Shown here piece by piece: positions 30,038 to 41,417 of a DNA stretch of 64,000 bases; the stretch's first letter is position 1, and every line of letters starts with the position of its first letter. The DNA lies in contig CAJNDS010001846.1 in assembly GCA_905221605.1 (NCBI GenBank), positions 610,437-674,436 on the forward strand, written 5' to 3'. The notes under the pieces were generated by a model, which saw only the letters and a program-made list of their open reading frames with translations, did not search any database and was not told where the DNA came from. The position numbers and the translations under genes were made by a program. Origin of the DNA: Symbiodinium natans (Eukaryota > Sar > Dinophyceae > Suessiales > Symbiodiniaceae).

Positions 30038-30462
30038 TTGCAGGTAATCTTGGGTAGCCCAACCTCGCCGGTCACGTTTCCGATGATGGGTACGAGGCCC
30101 CAGTAACCAGGGTCAAAGCCCCAATCTGGAATCAGTACGCGGTCGAGGATGGAACCTGTGCTCTGGAATTCCGTGTGGCATTCCAAAACCCTAAACCGTA
30201 AACCCTAAACCATAAACCCTAAACCCTAAACCCTAAACCCTAAACCCTAAACCCTAAACCCTAAACCCTAAACCATGGCATTCCATGCTTGGCAGATAAG
30301 ACTTGAGCCGCGCCTCGAGGCCCGCCTTCAATGTCCGACCGCACCCTGGCCACCAGCAGAACCAAGCTCCAGCTGCCGGAAAGGTTTAGGGTTTAGGGTT
30401 TAGGGTTTAGGGTTTAGGGTTTAGGGTTTAGGGTTTAGGGTTGAGGGTTGAGGGTTGAGGTT

Positions 30463-30522
<60 letters not shown>

Positions 30523-31087
30523 GGTTTAGGGTTGCAACTAGGTCCTCTAAGCTCTATCCCAGCCTTGCAATGCGAAGGAACAGAGGGAGCCGGGTGTCGA
30601 CCTGCAAAGAAGGGTCGACGCACCACCGATGCCTTGCTCCATCTCAGAACATCTCAGCCATCCCACGGCCTCTCGAGAAGGCAGCAGAGGCTCCTCGCCT
30701 TAAGAATCGAGAGCCCGATTCCATGGTTTTTGCGGCAGATCCCGACCCCTCTGACCCCTCTGCTTAAGTGGGCTTCTGGTGGGCTTGGGGACTCGGCCGA
30801 AAATCCAATGCCAGGCACGCTCCAGCACTTCTCCCTGGCAAGTTAGAAGTGGTGCCCAATCTCACACATGCAGCGACATGGCATTGAGGCGAGAGCCCAT
30901 AGGCCATGGTCGGCGATGGGAGTATGACCGTTCCTCGACGCACGCCAACAAAGTCGCAACCACAAGGACACGCCCCCCAGCCTTTCCGCGCGCTGCTCGT
31001 AGACCCTCTTTGCCGGGAGCCTGTCAGAACGAGGCCGCATAAAAGGCAACGCGAAGTGATGGTTCGACCAAAACATACAATAACCAT
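30038..31087 (-). CDS. gene of unknown function with two telomere-repeat introns
   Basis: Exons: about 31087-30800 (uncertain frames, for example RRGTVILPSPTMAYGLSPQC), 30601-30536 (GRHPAPSVPSHCKAGIELRG), 30372-30274 (GCGRTLKAGLEARLKSYLPS) and 30155-30038 (ILDRVLIPDWGFDPGYWGLV, PIIGNVTGEVGLPKITC). The last exon ends at TGCAA|GTAGGA. The lengths (66, 99, 118 bases) and phases 1, 1, 2 are mutually consistent. The DWGFDPGYWGLVP stretch looks well conserved, but I do not recognise the family. The gene continues downstream of 30038. Confidence 0.6.
30156..30273 (-). repeat. telomere-repeat intron, sense, 118 bases, flanked by a direct repeat
   Basis: Donor CCATG|GTTTAG at 30273, acceptor AGCACAG|GTTCC at 30156; phase 1+2. 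The array (30186-30275 on plus, CCCTAAA with CCGTAAA and CCATAAA variants) is bracketed by TGGCATTCCA at 30176-30185 and 30276-30285. Confidence 0.75.
30373..30535 (-). repeat. telomere-repeat intron, antisense, 163 bases
   Basis: On plus, a TTTAGGG block (30385-30440) then a TTGAGGG block (to 30523). Transcript donor CTAGTT|GCAACC (GC donor), acceptor CCGGCAG|CTGGAG. Phase 1+2 joins LRGPS to GAWFCWW with one Ser formed across the join. Confidence 0.75.
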
Positions 31088-31309
31088 CCAAACCCATCAG
31101 ACCTACAGGTCCAGTGCAATCCCTCCACGGCTGTGCCGTTCACCTCAATCCATCGGTACATTCACATCTTCCGGCATCTTTTGACTTGCAGTTCTTGCTT
31201 GTGCAAGCTAGTGCTTACAAGATCTTACAAGCTTGCTATCAATGCTGTAGGCATGCAGGATCTGCGCACATGTCGCCACTTCTGCGCCAAAACTTGCATT
31301 GAGACACTG

Positions 31310-31640
31310 TCACGAAGCACAAGCTACTGCTGAGCACTGCTTAAACCAAGATTGTACATGCCAGGCTTTCGCGAGAAACAAATAAGGTCGTAACGCTGAG
31401 GCGGTCATGTAAGGAGCGCCAAACTGCACCTGAAAGCACTCGCAGCTTGCGCAATCACGTCTTTCAGCAGACTCCACTGGCACACAAATCACAAACACGC
31501 CATCATTGAACTGTATCCATGTACGGTGACTATTTCGAAATATTCGGACAGTATCTGTAACGAGATCAAATACTTTATACGGCGGGCCGGGCCGTTGATT
31601 GAACAACAAGGAATGCTTCGGCTTTTGCAAGACCGTCCGA
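31310..31640 (-). CDS. exon of an unknown gene
   Basis: Open segment ending at 31310: VFDLVTDTVRIFRNSHRTWI, FNDGVFVICVPVESAERRDC and LRPYLFLAKAWHVQSWF. Codon use is mixed but the protein looks folded. No family is recognised. It ends where the palindromic minisatellite begins. Confidence 0.45.
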
Positions 31641-32205
31641 ACACTGGAAATCCTCCTATGGCGTTGTCTTTACAGTGCCTTGACAAAGAACCCCAGACAT
31701 CGCCCTGTAAAATCCTTGCACAGGCTGACAACTTTCCGAGCCCTTAAAAATCGTCCCACGTCATTGTCGTCGGGCCGTTTCTGGCCTCCACAGGCCGGAA
31801 CCCCGGTTTCGTCCTACGGCGTTGCGCTTCCGGCCGAACCTTTGGAAATTTTCCTACGACGTTGCCGCAGGACCGTTTCCCGACTTTCGCAAGGTCGTTT
31901 ACAACGATCTGCAATGGACTTGAAACACGGCCCGAACCCAAAATCGTCCTCGGCCTGCGGACGTTGTCGCTAGGCCGTTTCGGGCCCTGCACAAGGTGTT
32001 GTGTAGAGAGGCCTACAGTACAAGGCCCGAAACTGGAAATCGTCCTACAGCATTGTCGTAGACCCGCTTTCTGGCCTTCAATCAAGCCGTCAAGATCCCT
32101 AGGGGCTTTTCACCGTTTCAGTCGCCCAAGCCCCCCAAAGCCTTGAAAGGCCCTCAAACCCCAGAAATCGTCCTGCGACGTCGCCGTAGGGCCGTTTCTA
32201 TTAAA
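31640..32205. repeat. minisatellite with a palindromic core
   Basis: Six to seven degenerate copies of AAATCGTCCTACGGCGTTG followed by TCGTAGGGCCGTTTC, spaced about 75-110 bases (near 31648, 31750, 31818, 31850, 31940, 32036 and 32163). Each core can pair with itself: CCTACG ... CGTAGG around GCGTTG. Non-coding in appearance. Confidence 0.7.
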
Positions 32206-32514
32206 CACGCCCCCCGATCTCTGCCTACATTGCACTTAACCACTTACAAGTAGGACTTAGACGACTGTATGCATGCAACAGCACGGAAACTTTTGCGTCA
32301 ACACTTGTTATACTAGCTCAGTGGATCTCAAGGGCCAAGGGCCGTTGGCCTTAATAGTCACCGTAGCATAGGACTGCCAAAAGCGTTCGGATCCGGACTG
32401 CAAAAGAAAACAGAAAGATTCAGAAATACTATGGAATATTCAAAGCGAGCAGCTCCAGAAGGAGTCTGGAACTCGATCAAGTCTGTGCCGCGCCACGACG
32501 AACTGCGTGCAACA

Positions 32515-32645
32515 GTAGGTGGACAGGTCGAACCTCAGGCTGCCCGCAATCGCGCAATCGCAAGGTAGGTCTGGGCAGGTCATCGTAGGTTTACAAAAGG
32601 TCTGTGGGTAGGTCTGGGCAGGACATGGTAGGTCTACAATCGTGG
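32515..32645. repeat. direct duplication built on GTAGGTCTGGGCAGG
   Basis: Two copies of GTAGGTCTGGGCAGG (32562 and 32609) each followed by a GTAGGTNTACAA word, with a shorter third relative upstream. Confidence 0.65.
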
Positions 32646-32659
32646 TCGAGGACAGGATG

Positions 32660-33122
32660 TCAATTTAGAGCCCAGGGTGGTGAACAAAGGAAGACGTATA
32701 GCCATCCAGGCCGACATACGCACGTCTGCATCGCAGGACCAGCTGCGTCGACATGCCTGGAAGTGGAAGCTGCATGCGCTGCACCATGGCATGCGCGGAG
32801 CGCGCGGGGCGAAGTCTGCACATGCGCCGGCGTCGGATTGGCACAGCGGTGGTGCCCGAAACGCCTTGGCACCTGTCGATGCCGCCAGGCCACTAGACTC
32901 ACTAGACTCCCCTCGACCCGCCCCCATGCAACAGCAACAACCCACAAGTAAGCGTAAACACAACCGAGCGGAGAAGGCCCGTGAGAACTCGGAACACAGC
33001 TGGCGGAGCCGGCAAAGGGGAAGAAGAAGGCCATGATTGGCCCTGAGATGCCCCGAGCGCGTGTACATCTGTGTTCCTGGCGGAAGATCGGCCTCGGCCA
33101 GGGAGCCGCCCTCCTCCAAAGT
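32660..33122 (-). CDS. possible exon, unknown
   Basis: Segment from about 33122 reads EEGGSLAEADLPPGTQMYTR and LRANHGLLLPLCRLRQLC, with G/C third positions. The opposite strand is also open (32677-33036, IAIQADIRTSASQDQLRRHA), so the call is weak. Confidence 0.3.
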
Positions 33123-33179
33123 AATTATGTCTCAAACTTCTGTCTCGTCAAGGGCTTCAGATCCCTAGGGCCCTGGAAG

Positions 33180-33428
33180 CTATCTGCTGCTTGTGTTTTT
33201 GATTAAAAAACAAACAGCGGATGTGGCTTTGTAGGATACAGTGGGGCGCCGGACGCTCTGGGCATCTCGCATGGAATGGCCGCTAGCTTGGACATGCCTG
33301 TGGAAGCCCTTTTTGAAAACCGTTGCCATCAATGGGGGCCCTAGCCCCCAGTTTTGGAACCGAACAGTATGAGCAGCTTTCATGCCCTGGTACGGATCCA
33401 AAGATACCAAAGCGAGTAGGCGACGCAT
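33180..33428 (-). CDS. small open frame downstream of the kinase, 82 aa
   Basis: ATG at 33428 (MRRLLALVSLDPYQGMKAAH) to TAG at 33180; includes NWGLGPPLMATVFKKGFHRH. Same strand as the kinase, 305 bases past its stop. No family is recognised; it could be 3' untranslated sequence. Confidence 0.35.
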   Translation of the reverse strand: MRRLLALVSLDPYQGMKAAHTVRFQNWGLGPPLMATVFKKGFHRHVQASGHSMRDAQSVRRPTVSYKATSAVCFLIKNTSSR

Positions 33429-33732
33429 CTGTCTAAGACAGAGAGTCGAGCTTTATGAAGCCCATGAAGGCCGGCAAAAACACAACTACACATTCGATTC
33501 GTACATCTGAAAGCCCTAACAGGATTGGCTTTGCCGGTAAAGGGGCCTGTAGCGACCTAGCATCGCAAGCATCCCCTTTCGCATCCTGTGCCCGGCGCGA
33601 AACAACAGCTTACTAGTTAGAACGAGGCATATGGAAGTCAGGAAATGGGTCTGTACGTGTCAAGGAGCCTGCGGAACCTGCATCCATTTGAGAGCAAGAG
33701 CAAGGTCTCCAATATGAAAAAATTGTGAAGTG

Positions 33733-35606
33733 TCAACAAAAGTAGCGCTCGTCCACTTGACAGGCTAGAAAACGAATTTGCACTTTTTCAGAGCATTCAT
33801 CCATGCCAGTACAGGACTTGGCACGGCCCCGACCTTCCCGTTTCTCGCTGCTTGCAGAGTCCGTGTCGCAACTGTCAAGAATGGCTTCTCGCAACCGTAT
33901 GGTGCAAGTACTCGCTGCAGTGAAGGACTCTGTCAATCCTCGCGGCCTGCCAGTGGGGCTTTCCTCGAAGACACGGATGGTCGGCTGGTCGGCCAGGTCT
34001 TCCAAGGAAGGGAGGCCTCGCAAACTTCTGCCCATCATGGCGGCCAGGAAGGACGGGTAGTCAATGACCCCGTTGCCCTTAAAATCGACTTCGCGAACCC
34101 ACTGCTCTGCCTCTTCTTTGGAAATACAGCTTCGGCGTGTCCCCTCGCAGAGCTGACTATTGAATACTTGTACTAGCGAGCTCGCTGTGATGAAACCTTT
34201 GCCCTCGATGTCGAAGGCATCGAACGCATCGCGAACCTTGTCCTGATGAAGCTTCACCCTGGTGGCCAACAGCGCTGCCACAAAGGGCGTGTACTGGATC
34301 TCTTCCTTTTGCATGAAGTCGACACGCTGGAATATCCTGTTGACCTCTGCTGATGAAACGTCGAGTCGAGCCTGCATGGCATCCCTCAGCTGCTCCAGTG
34401 TGACGGTTCCTCGCCCTGACTGATCAAAGTCCAGAAACGTCTGCTCCAGTCCTTCCAGCTCCGTAGAGGTCAAGCTGTAAGCAAGAATGGTTAGCGCTGC
34501 TCTGCACAAGTGGGAGCCCTGTGCAAAAGTCCGAAGACTCTGCAAGACACTGACACCAATCTCGGGTGAAGGGCTGCACCCACCAGACTTCAGCCACGGA
34601 TGCTCGAGGGCAGCCGCAGCGGACATCCTGCTTTGCACGTCCCTCTGAAGCAACCTTATCACGAAATCCTGCGCGTAGCACGATAGAAACTCCCAGCGTC
34701 CCTCCTTGGGGAAGTCGGCCTCCAAAATTGCCCGCGCAATCCGGGCATTGTTGGCGCCCCGGAAAGGTGGTCGTCCCATCAAAAGCATATAACAAATCAC
34801 ACCGCAACTCCAGAGATCACACTTCTTGGTATACTTCCTGCTCAGAACCTCTGGACTCGTATAGTGTAGTGTCCCACATGGCATGTCCAGGGTCGTGTCC
34901 TCAGCAATTATCTCGGAGAAGCCAAAATCAATGAGCTTGATTCGATCTTGATCTTGACATGTAGGTGCCCCATACATCCAGTTCTCGAGCTTGAGGTCAC
35001 GGTGAACAATGTTGTGGCTGTGCCTTATTTGGGCGGTCACGCAAGGAAAGGGAGAGCGATCATCGAATGCAGCTATCGAAACAAAAACACTACTGCAGCC
35101 GTGCCTATTGCCGGGATGGGCTCGTCAAGTTACAAGTAATTGATGGCCTGGAGCATCTGCCGCATGACGTCCGCGGCATCCTCCTCACAGTACACCTTGC
35201 GTTCACACAGCCGGCTGTAGAGCTCACAGCTACAGATCTCCATGACCAGCCAGACGTAACGATGGCCCTCGTAAGCATGCAACAACCGGCAGATGTTCGG
35301 ATGATCGAGCCGCAGGTATACTTCGACCTCGCTCTTCAGCATCTTAAGGCGATGCTCTTTCAAGCGTCGTTTGCGGAATTGCTTCACAGCAACCTGACGT
35401 TTTGAGGATTTGTGCTCTGCCAAACAGACAGCCCCAGAGTACCCAGTTCCCAGTACCGTGGGCAGGATGTCGAAATCGCGGGTGATTTCTGCATGTACAA
35501 TACGTGAGACTGGCAAAGCCAGCGATGCCTTCAACAGAGGATCCTGGCTTGGAACAATGGTGTCCCTCGACCTCGGGATGAAGGCCTTTCCACCACCCTG
35601 TCCCAT
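33733..35606 (-). CDS. calcium-dependent protein kinase (CDPK), two exons, 587 aa
   Basis: Serine/threonine kinase fused to a calmodulin-like tail; in known CDPKs Ca2+ binding to EF-hands relieves autoinhibition. Exon 1 is 35606-35134, intron 35133-35024 (CTT|GTAACT ... ATAAG|G, 110 bases, phase 2), exon 2 is 35023-33733. The start gives MGQGGGKAF, an N-myristoylation pattern (Gly2). Kinase domain at about 46-302: glycine loop LGTGYSGAVCLA (52-63), Lys75 in VAVK, Glu93, HRDLKLEN with Asp167, DFG at 190-192, SPEVL, DLWSCGVICYMLL. A junction segment follows at about 304-350. EF-hand loops lie at 358-369, 393-404, 429-440 and 471-482. None has the usual Glu at position 12; they have Gln, Pro, Ser and Ser. 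Loop 2 also lacks acidic residues at 3 and 5. Calcium dependence may therefore be weakened or lost (inference). The C-terminal 90 residues are Ser-rich and variable. Confidence 0.93.
35024..35133 (-). other. CDPK intron
   Basis: 110 bases, GT-AG, phase 2; splits Leu158 in INYL|HSHNIVHRDL. The joined sequence is the expected kinase catalytic-loop approach, which fixes the borders. Confidence 0.9.
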
Positions 35607-35799
35607 GCATTCACAGGGGAAGTGTTCGACCTCTCGTCTAACGGTCTAACGGTCTAACGGGCCACTTGAGCGGAAGCTGGAGGCCAAGTTCAGCCAGAAG
35701 ACATGAAAAAGCCGTGGTGTTTATTCCCAGTCTCCCCCCAGAAGGGCCCTCGAGACACTCACCAAGACCATGATGAAAGCATATGGGAGTTCACGAAAA

Positions 35800-36900
35800 C
35801 AAGGGGCCCCTAATATGTACCCCACAAATAGTAGGAGACTCCCTTATAATGAGGACTGAGGACCCCACAATAAGGTACCCCCCCCCCCCCAATTTCGCAA
35901 ACCCCCATATTTAATTGCCCCACTTCAGAACGCTCCACTGGTCCTGGTCTCCATGCCAGGCATCCAGGGCTGGCCTCTTCACTTCGCAACAAAACGATGT
36001 TTAGGAGAATTTGGCCTCCAAGAGAAGTCAACCTATGGGAGTTCCTCTGCCGGAGTTCTCGAAGGCTTGCACTTCGAAAGTTTGCATCTCTGCTCAGTGT
36101 CTCGTGCTCAAGAAGCTGGGGGGGCCTGATCAGCACTTGAAGGCAGGGCTCCACCGCAATTCGCGGCAGGCGCTTGATGTTCAAGTGCACGAAAGGTACC
36201 TGTGAAATCGATTCAAAGAAAATCTGCCGCTTGAATGGTGCCTCAAGCTTGTGGGAAGTCTGTGGGCACTGAGTATGTGCCCTGCACCATTGACCTAGCC
36301 CAGAGACTGTTCATAGGCCGTTGGGCTGACAGTTAGCCATGCATATCATTTGCCTCAAGACGTCGTCAATCATCTTCTCGTTTGTGTGGTCAAAGGGATA
36401 TCCATGAAGAAAGAACACCTTCAGATCCCAGAGTCAGAATCTTGTAGAGCTTATAGCTACACAACCCCCAGACAACAAGTCAGCTTGGCAGGCCGGCGAA
36501 GCAATGTCTTGTCTGCAGATCTACACTATGCTTGCATGCGAGGCCCACGCAAAGTCCGAGTCTCTCCATTCCGCAGACATGCAGTAATGCCTCTGACACG
36601 CAAGAAAATTTCAATTGAACAATTTTGCTGAGTGAAGGAAGTGCCAAGGATGCATTGGACAGTCTGGGACCGCATGGCACCCACTGGCCCCGTGTAGGCC
36701 TCTTTTCCCATATCCTTGCAAAGCCCTGCACTATAATTCTGTAATGTCGCCAAGGTGCACGTACGCCACGTTTTCAAAGCCCAGTGGCTCTGCAAGGTCG
36801 ATGACCATGCTGCCTGCTGCTACGGCAGGCTTGGACAAAAGGTAGAGGTCCAATACACCACCGCAACCAAAACCTTGTAGCCGATGACTTCAGCCAAAGG
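35800..36900 (-). CDS. multi-exon gene of unknown function upstream of the kinase
   Basis: Exon 36860-36740 reads LDLYLLSKPAVAAGSMVIDL and AEPLGFENVAYVHLGDITEL, which looks like a conserved nucleotide-binding-type fold piece, but I cannot name it. A weak segment (GKEAYTGPVGAMRSQTVQC) lies near 36.7 kb. Exon 36262-35940 reads HKLEAPFKRQIFFESISQVP, NIKRLPRIAVEPCLQVLIRP and LREL-type helices. The tail to 35.81 kb reads through a C-run and is probably untranslated. Same strand as the CDPK, about 200-330 bases from its start. Confidence 0.5.
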
Positions 36901-37084
36901 TTCGGAAGAACTCGCCAGCAGTGCTGTGGTGTGCCGTCTAGGTGGTCACTTGCCTCCCTCTCAAGCTGCGTGCGTGCGAGCTTTTAAGAACAGCAGCTTC
37001 GTTCTGAGCGAATGCTTGCCGATGTTCTAAAGCAAATCGCTTTCTCGCGCGGACGCCTGTAGCCAGTGATCATCTTCTCCAATA

Positions 37085-37445
<361 letters not shown>

Positions 37446-37842
37446 CCTTGTTGGGCTTTGTGAGTGCCATCGATCTTGCACATGCTTACACACAACATTT
37501 AGTGAATGGTCTGTGAATATGCTGGTATGAGGGTTGTGCTGTAGTGCTGAGGGGTGCTGACCATGCTGAGAATTTCACTAATGCAGCACTGCAGCACTTC
37601 AAGACTCGGGGCATCAGGCGCAGTGGACCTACCTGGCATTGGGGGATTGGTGGGTGGTCTGATCAGCCACTTACTCAGCACTGTATATTTATGGAGCATC
37701 CTCGCTGTTGATGAAGCAATTTCTGTATACGACATTCACGACAATGTCTGTGGAGCATACGGTTCTGGATGGCGTCCATGGTGGAGCATGTTGGAGCATG
37801 CGTTCGTATGATTTCAGCTGCTTGTGATTAAGTTGGAATTCA

Positions 37843-37895
37843 CTCACACACACACACACACACACACCCACGCACGCACGCACACGCACGCACAC
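37843..37895. repeat. (CA)n with CACGCACG tail
   Basis: ACACACACAC then CACGCACGCAC; the same composition as the larger block at 37.1-37.4 kb. Confidence 0.9.
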
Positions 37896-38023
37896 GCACT
37901 TGCACTTGAGCTGCACTCTCAGCAACATGGGATTGAATGGGGGGGGGTGTGTGCGTTGCATGTGAGTGCCAGAGAACGTCCGACTGATGCTATCACTGAG
38001 GTGCCCATCTGAGGTGTGCAAAG

Positions 38024-39577
38024 TCACTCTCTTTGGCCATTTGGCGCCGGGCCTAAGTGCAGCGCACCCAACTGCAGAAGCCGGTCAAGGAGCTGCTGGC
38101 CAGTCATGGGAGTAGGCTCAGAGGGAGCCGGGTCCTCTGAGGGCTCTGAGGGCTCTGTTGAGAAGCACTTCTCATAGATCAGGAGCCGTATCTGCACGCC
38201 TGCAACTTCGGGGGTCCACTCATCCCGCAGGACTCTGGCCAGCCAATCCAAGACCCAGCTCACATCCTCGCGGCACCTCACAATCACCACGTCAACGAGT
38301 GGCCTGATGATGGGAACCTCTTTCGCCTCTTTCGCCTCTTTCGCCAAGGCGGCCTTCGGGCAGACTCGAAATCCCAAAGCCGCGCAGCTGTAAGCCTCTC
38401 GCCGGGCATGCAGGATGTCTTGAAACTGTTCCATGGCCAGGTTCAAGGGTGCGAAGGAGCTGAAGTGCGACAGCATCTCCGTGGCGGACTCGGTGGCACC
38501 TTCCCGGCTGTGCACTTCCCAAGTATGCTGGAAATACTTCAGGAGAACTGCCGGAGGCACCAAGGGCGCCATGTACTCTGCGTAGAGGTAGCTCGCCAGC
38601 AACACCATGGCGGAACACTGAAGTTCCATCATGTGGCTGCCCGACAGCACGTTGTTCCTCTTGGAGGCAGGCACCGCGAGCATCAGGCTCAGGAGCCAGA
38701 CGTCTTCCATCGGTGGCTTCCCGCCCGCGTAGAATGACAGGGCACGCTCCTGAAACTCAGTACCATCAAATGTCCATACCATCAGCTTCTCTGATTTCTC
38801 TGATTCCTCTGAGTCCAACTTTGGAACTCCACTGGCCCAGCCACTAGCATTCGCTGCAGCCAGGATCTCATCTGCTCCCATTCCCATTCCCGCGATTGGT
38901 AGAAAGATGCCTCCCTGTAGGCTTGATGCGCGGGGAACGCGCATGAAGCGAAATCCACAAACGAGTCGGGGTGTTAACCAAGAATGGTCCCACAACTGCA
39001 CCTGGGTGTGCCCAGCATTCCACCATCTCTCCCGTTCTTCTTCCAGTTCCTTTTCCAGCCCGCCTGGAGGCATCGAACAAAAAAAACTCTTGATTCCGTC
39101 CCACTCACTACTATTTCTGTCTTTCTGAATCCTTGCCGAACTTACCAGTCTAGGGTGGAACTACGCAAGAGACAACAACTCAGTTTTCGCAAATGCCACA
39201 CCTAGAGCAAGGCCCCAAAGGGCTGGCAAGATACGCCACCATGCCAGCCACATCGCTGCCAAAGCTCATGGCCAAAGAGTGGCTCAAGGACGAAGCCTAA
39301 CTAAGACAGCCGCCCTTGACCCTTCTGCTTTCTCATGCAGACTAGTTTAGTGAATTTTAGTGTCCACAGCACTTGCCAGATCTCATAAGCTGCAGTCCTT
39401 GAGCCCATGAATGCGGACCTTCACGGATGCAGGAAACAAAACTTGACAATGCTGCCAGCGGAAGCAGCGCCTCGAGGCAACAGGCTCTCCAAAGAACAGC
39501 ACAGCGAGGCAGTCCAGCGCGGAATGACTCCGAGCCAGCATAGGGATGAACAACAGTAGTCCGAAGAGTGGTGCCAT
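38024..39577 (-). CDS. probable secreted or ER protein with DUF3431-like C-terminal segment
   Basis: Exon 39577-39400 opens MAPLFGLLLFIPMLARSHSA, a typical signal peptide, then LDCLAVLFFGEPVASRRC. A long open segment, 39073-38024, follows: EKELEEERERWWNAGH, FDGTEFQERALSFYAGGKPP, MEDVWLLSLMLAVPASKRNN, LYAEYMAPLVPPAVLLKYFQ. Near its end VDVVIVRCREDVSWVLDWLA ... IRLLIYEKC resembles the start of DUF3431, a family found beside glycosyltransferase-like domains (recalled, not searched). The stop at 38024 cuts that domain short, so either another exon follows beyond the microsatellites or the gene is truncated. Linking the signal-peptide exon to the rest is an inference. Confidence 0.55.
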
Positions 39578-39579
39578 TG

Positions 39580-40390
39580 TTTCAAGCTTAAGCGATTCGA
39601 CAATTTGGAATGATGTGTCGGTGAAACTCGCGCCTTTAGCGACGACTCAATATTCGTTAACATACTTTGCATGTTCTGCCCGACCTTAAAAAGGCATCTG
39701 AGAAGCTGTGTTTCTTGCACGCTTTATTGAGGGGCATACGACATGCAATCAGCAGTGTTGGCCTCACATGGCCCCACTGGTCACACCTCCAACACTGACC
39801 CAGCTCCTTTGGCAAGGTCCTATCCGGTCCTATCCCGGAATCTCCGAAAAAGCTGAAGTTGGCCACATCAAGCCACATCAAGCCGCCGTCAACCCATGGG
39901 CCTTCCCACAAGAGCGCACCGAAACCTCTGCAGAACTCCTGCAGAACCCCCCTGCAACTGGTCCATCGGCAACGGGCCTCCCGCCAGTGCTGGGCCTCCC
40001 GCCAGTGCCGGGCCTTCCCGACTGCAGCCTGCGTTCCCTCGCCATTTCGTCCTGTCAACTTGTCTCACTTGCCCAGTGTTTCTGAGCTGACCTGAAAGCC
40101 ACCTGAACTTCCCCGCAAGGCTCATGCAAGGCTCATGCAGGGCTCATGATGGCTCATGCAAGCTCAAGACGCAGTCCCCCTGGCGCAGCCGCGCAGCTTT
40201 CGACGAGCCATGGTCCGGACCCTGCCAGGGAGCTCCAAATTTTGATATGTTGGCCCCCCCCCATCTCCTGTTTATGAGCCCCTAAACCGTCAGTTCTGCT
40301 GAGCCATGCTGCTCTCCAGGGTTCTAGGTCCAGGGGGGTTGAATTGCCTTCTCACGGTGTTTCAGTTTAGCTACACAAACAGTCTCCCAG
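39580..40390. other. stretch with no confident gene
   Basis: Minus-strand frames at 39.66-40.06 kb are open (GQCWRCDQWGHVRPT resembles an incomplete zinc knuckle) but carry an imperfect short duplication (CTGGGCCTCCCGCCAGTGC at 39.98 kb) and no splice support. Confidence 0.35.
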
Positions 40391-40398
40391 GGCTCTCT

Positions 40399-41084
40399 TG
40401 ATGGACACTCACTGTCGCCCATCCTTGTTTCAGTGCTCGAGTGTTCGCACGAAGCGGAGCAAAGATGAAGTTCCACTTGCAGACTTTCGGAATTCACAGA
40501 GGTGCCGCAGAATCAAGCGAATTCTGGGATCAATGTGTTGGGTTTGCCTGCAGTTACGGCAGGACGCGTTCCAAGCCCAGAAGGGTTCCAGGAAGGGCAT
40601 AAGTATCGTCAGAGGACACGCAGCAATCTTGAGCGATTTCGATGTCGTAAGACACTACTGGATTCGACCTCGAGATCCCTGGCATGAGAGCAGGTTATTG
40701 CCGCCCGGCCGACCGCTTAGGTCAGCATGGATTTCGCAGAGCTTCCGAGAAGGCCAGGCTCCAATTCAATTCATACACATGTCAGAAAGCGACGCCGAGA
40801 CGACTTTCTTAAATCTCCAGCCCACCAGGTTAGGATTCTGCACTACGGGAAAACCCACGAAGATCGCATCGCGCCCGCATGCCGCGCTTCATGAGGATGC
40901 TCCGAAGCATTCCCACAGATCAGGCGCTAGATGCAAATTCTGGGCCAAAGCCATCTTAAAACCCGCACCATCCTGCAGCTGTCCAGCTCATTCGATTAAG
41001 GTTTTGAGCTTAGCCTTTCATGAGCAAAGATGCCTTTTAGATTCCTCCTCCTCCCCCCCCCCCTGCATTAACGTGTCGCTCTGA
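40399..41084 (+). CDS. long plus-strand open frame, 227 aa, doubtful
   Basis: ATG at 40401 region (MDTHCRPSLFQCSSVRTKRS) to TGA at 41084. It is longer than expected by chance but its third positions are not G/C-biased and it is on the wrong strand for this neighbourhood. No family is recognised. Confidence 0.25.
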
Positions 41085-41236
41085 GGGCGTAATGCTTTGA
41101 ATAGGGGGATGCGATGAAAACTCGAGCGATAGATGTAAACGAGAAGCTTCAAAGTCTCGTAAGGATGGGTTGCCGCATGTCTCTGAAAGCAAAAACGACC
41201 AGGAGTGTCGAATCTTCTGAATCTTCTCTCCAGGGG

Positions 41237-41333
41237 ATAGGATCAGGGGGACCCTTGGGACATAGACCCAATAAGGTCCCCGTGTAAGAAAGCCAGAAGA
41301 GGGTTCAGGAGGGTTCCCTTTTTGAGGGTCCCC
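41237..41333. mobile_element. MITE-like inverted-repeat element
   Basis: AGGGGGACCCTTGGGA at the left end pairs with the reverse of AGGGTCCCCCT at the right end. The right terminal repeat runs directly into the CCCTAAA array (CCCCCTAAACCC). Confidence 0.5.
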
Positions 41334-41413
41334 CTAAACCCTAAACCTAAACCCTAAAACCCTAAACCCTAAACCCTAAACCCTGAACCCTGAACCCTGA
41401 ACCCTAAACCCTC
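41332..41413. repeat. CCCTAAA array in the 3' region of the next gene
   Basis: About eleven CCCTAAA / CCCTGAA units on plus. It starts five bases past the stop codon at 41418 on minus, in the probable 3' untranslated region. Confidence 0.85.
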
Positions 41414-41417
41414 AGAT

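Noticed and set aside
31744-32085. 113-codon minus-strand frame
   Set aside because: It lies wholly within the palindromic minisatellite and repeats with it.
36740-36860. NAD(P) transhydrogenase assignment for the AGSMVIDLAEPLGF segment
   Set aside because: The resemblance is limited to a few residues and the following motif order does not fit; left unnamed.
39680-40058. Zinc-knuckle (retroelement gag-like) motif CWRCDQWGH
   Set aside because: The fourth ligand Cys is missing and there is no reverse transcriptase or protease nearby.
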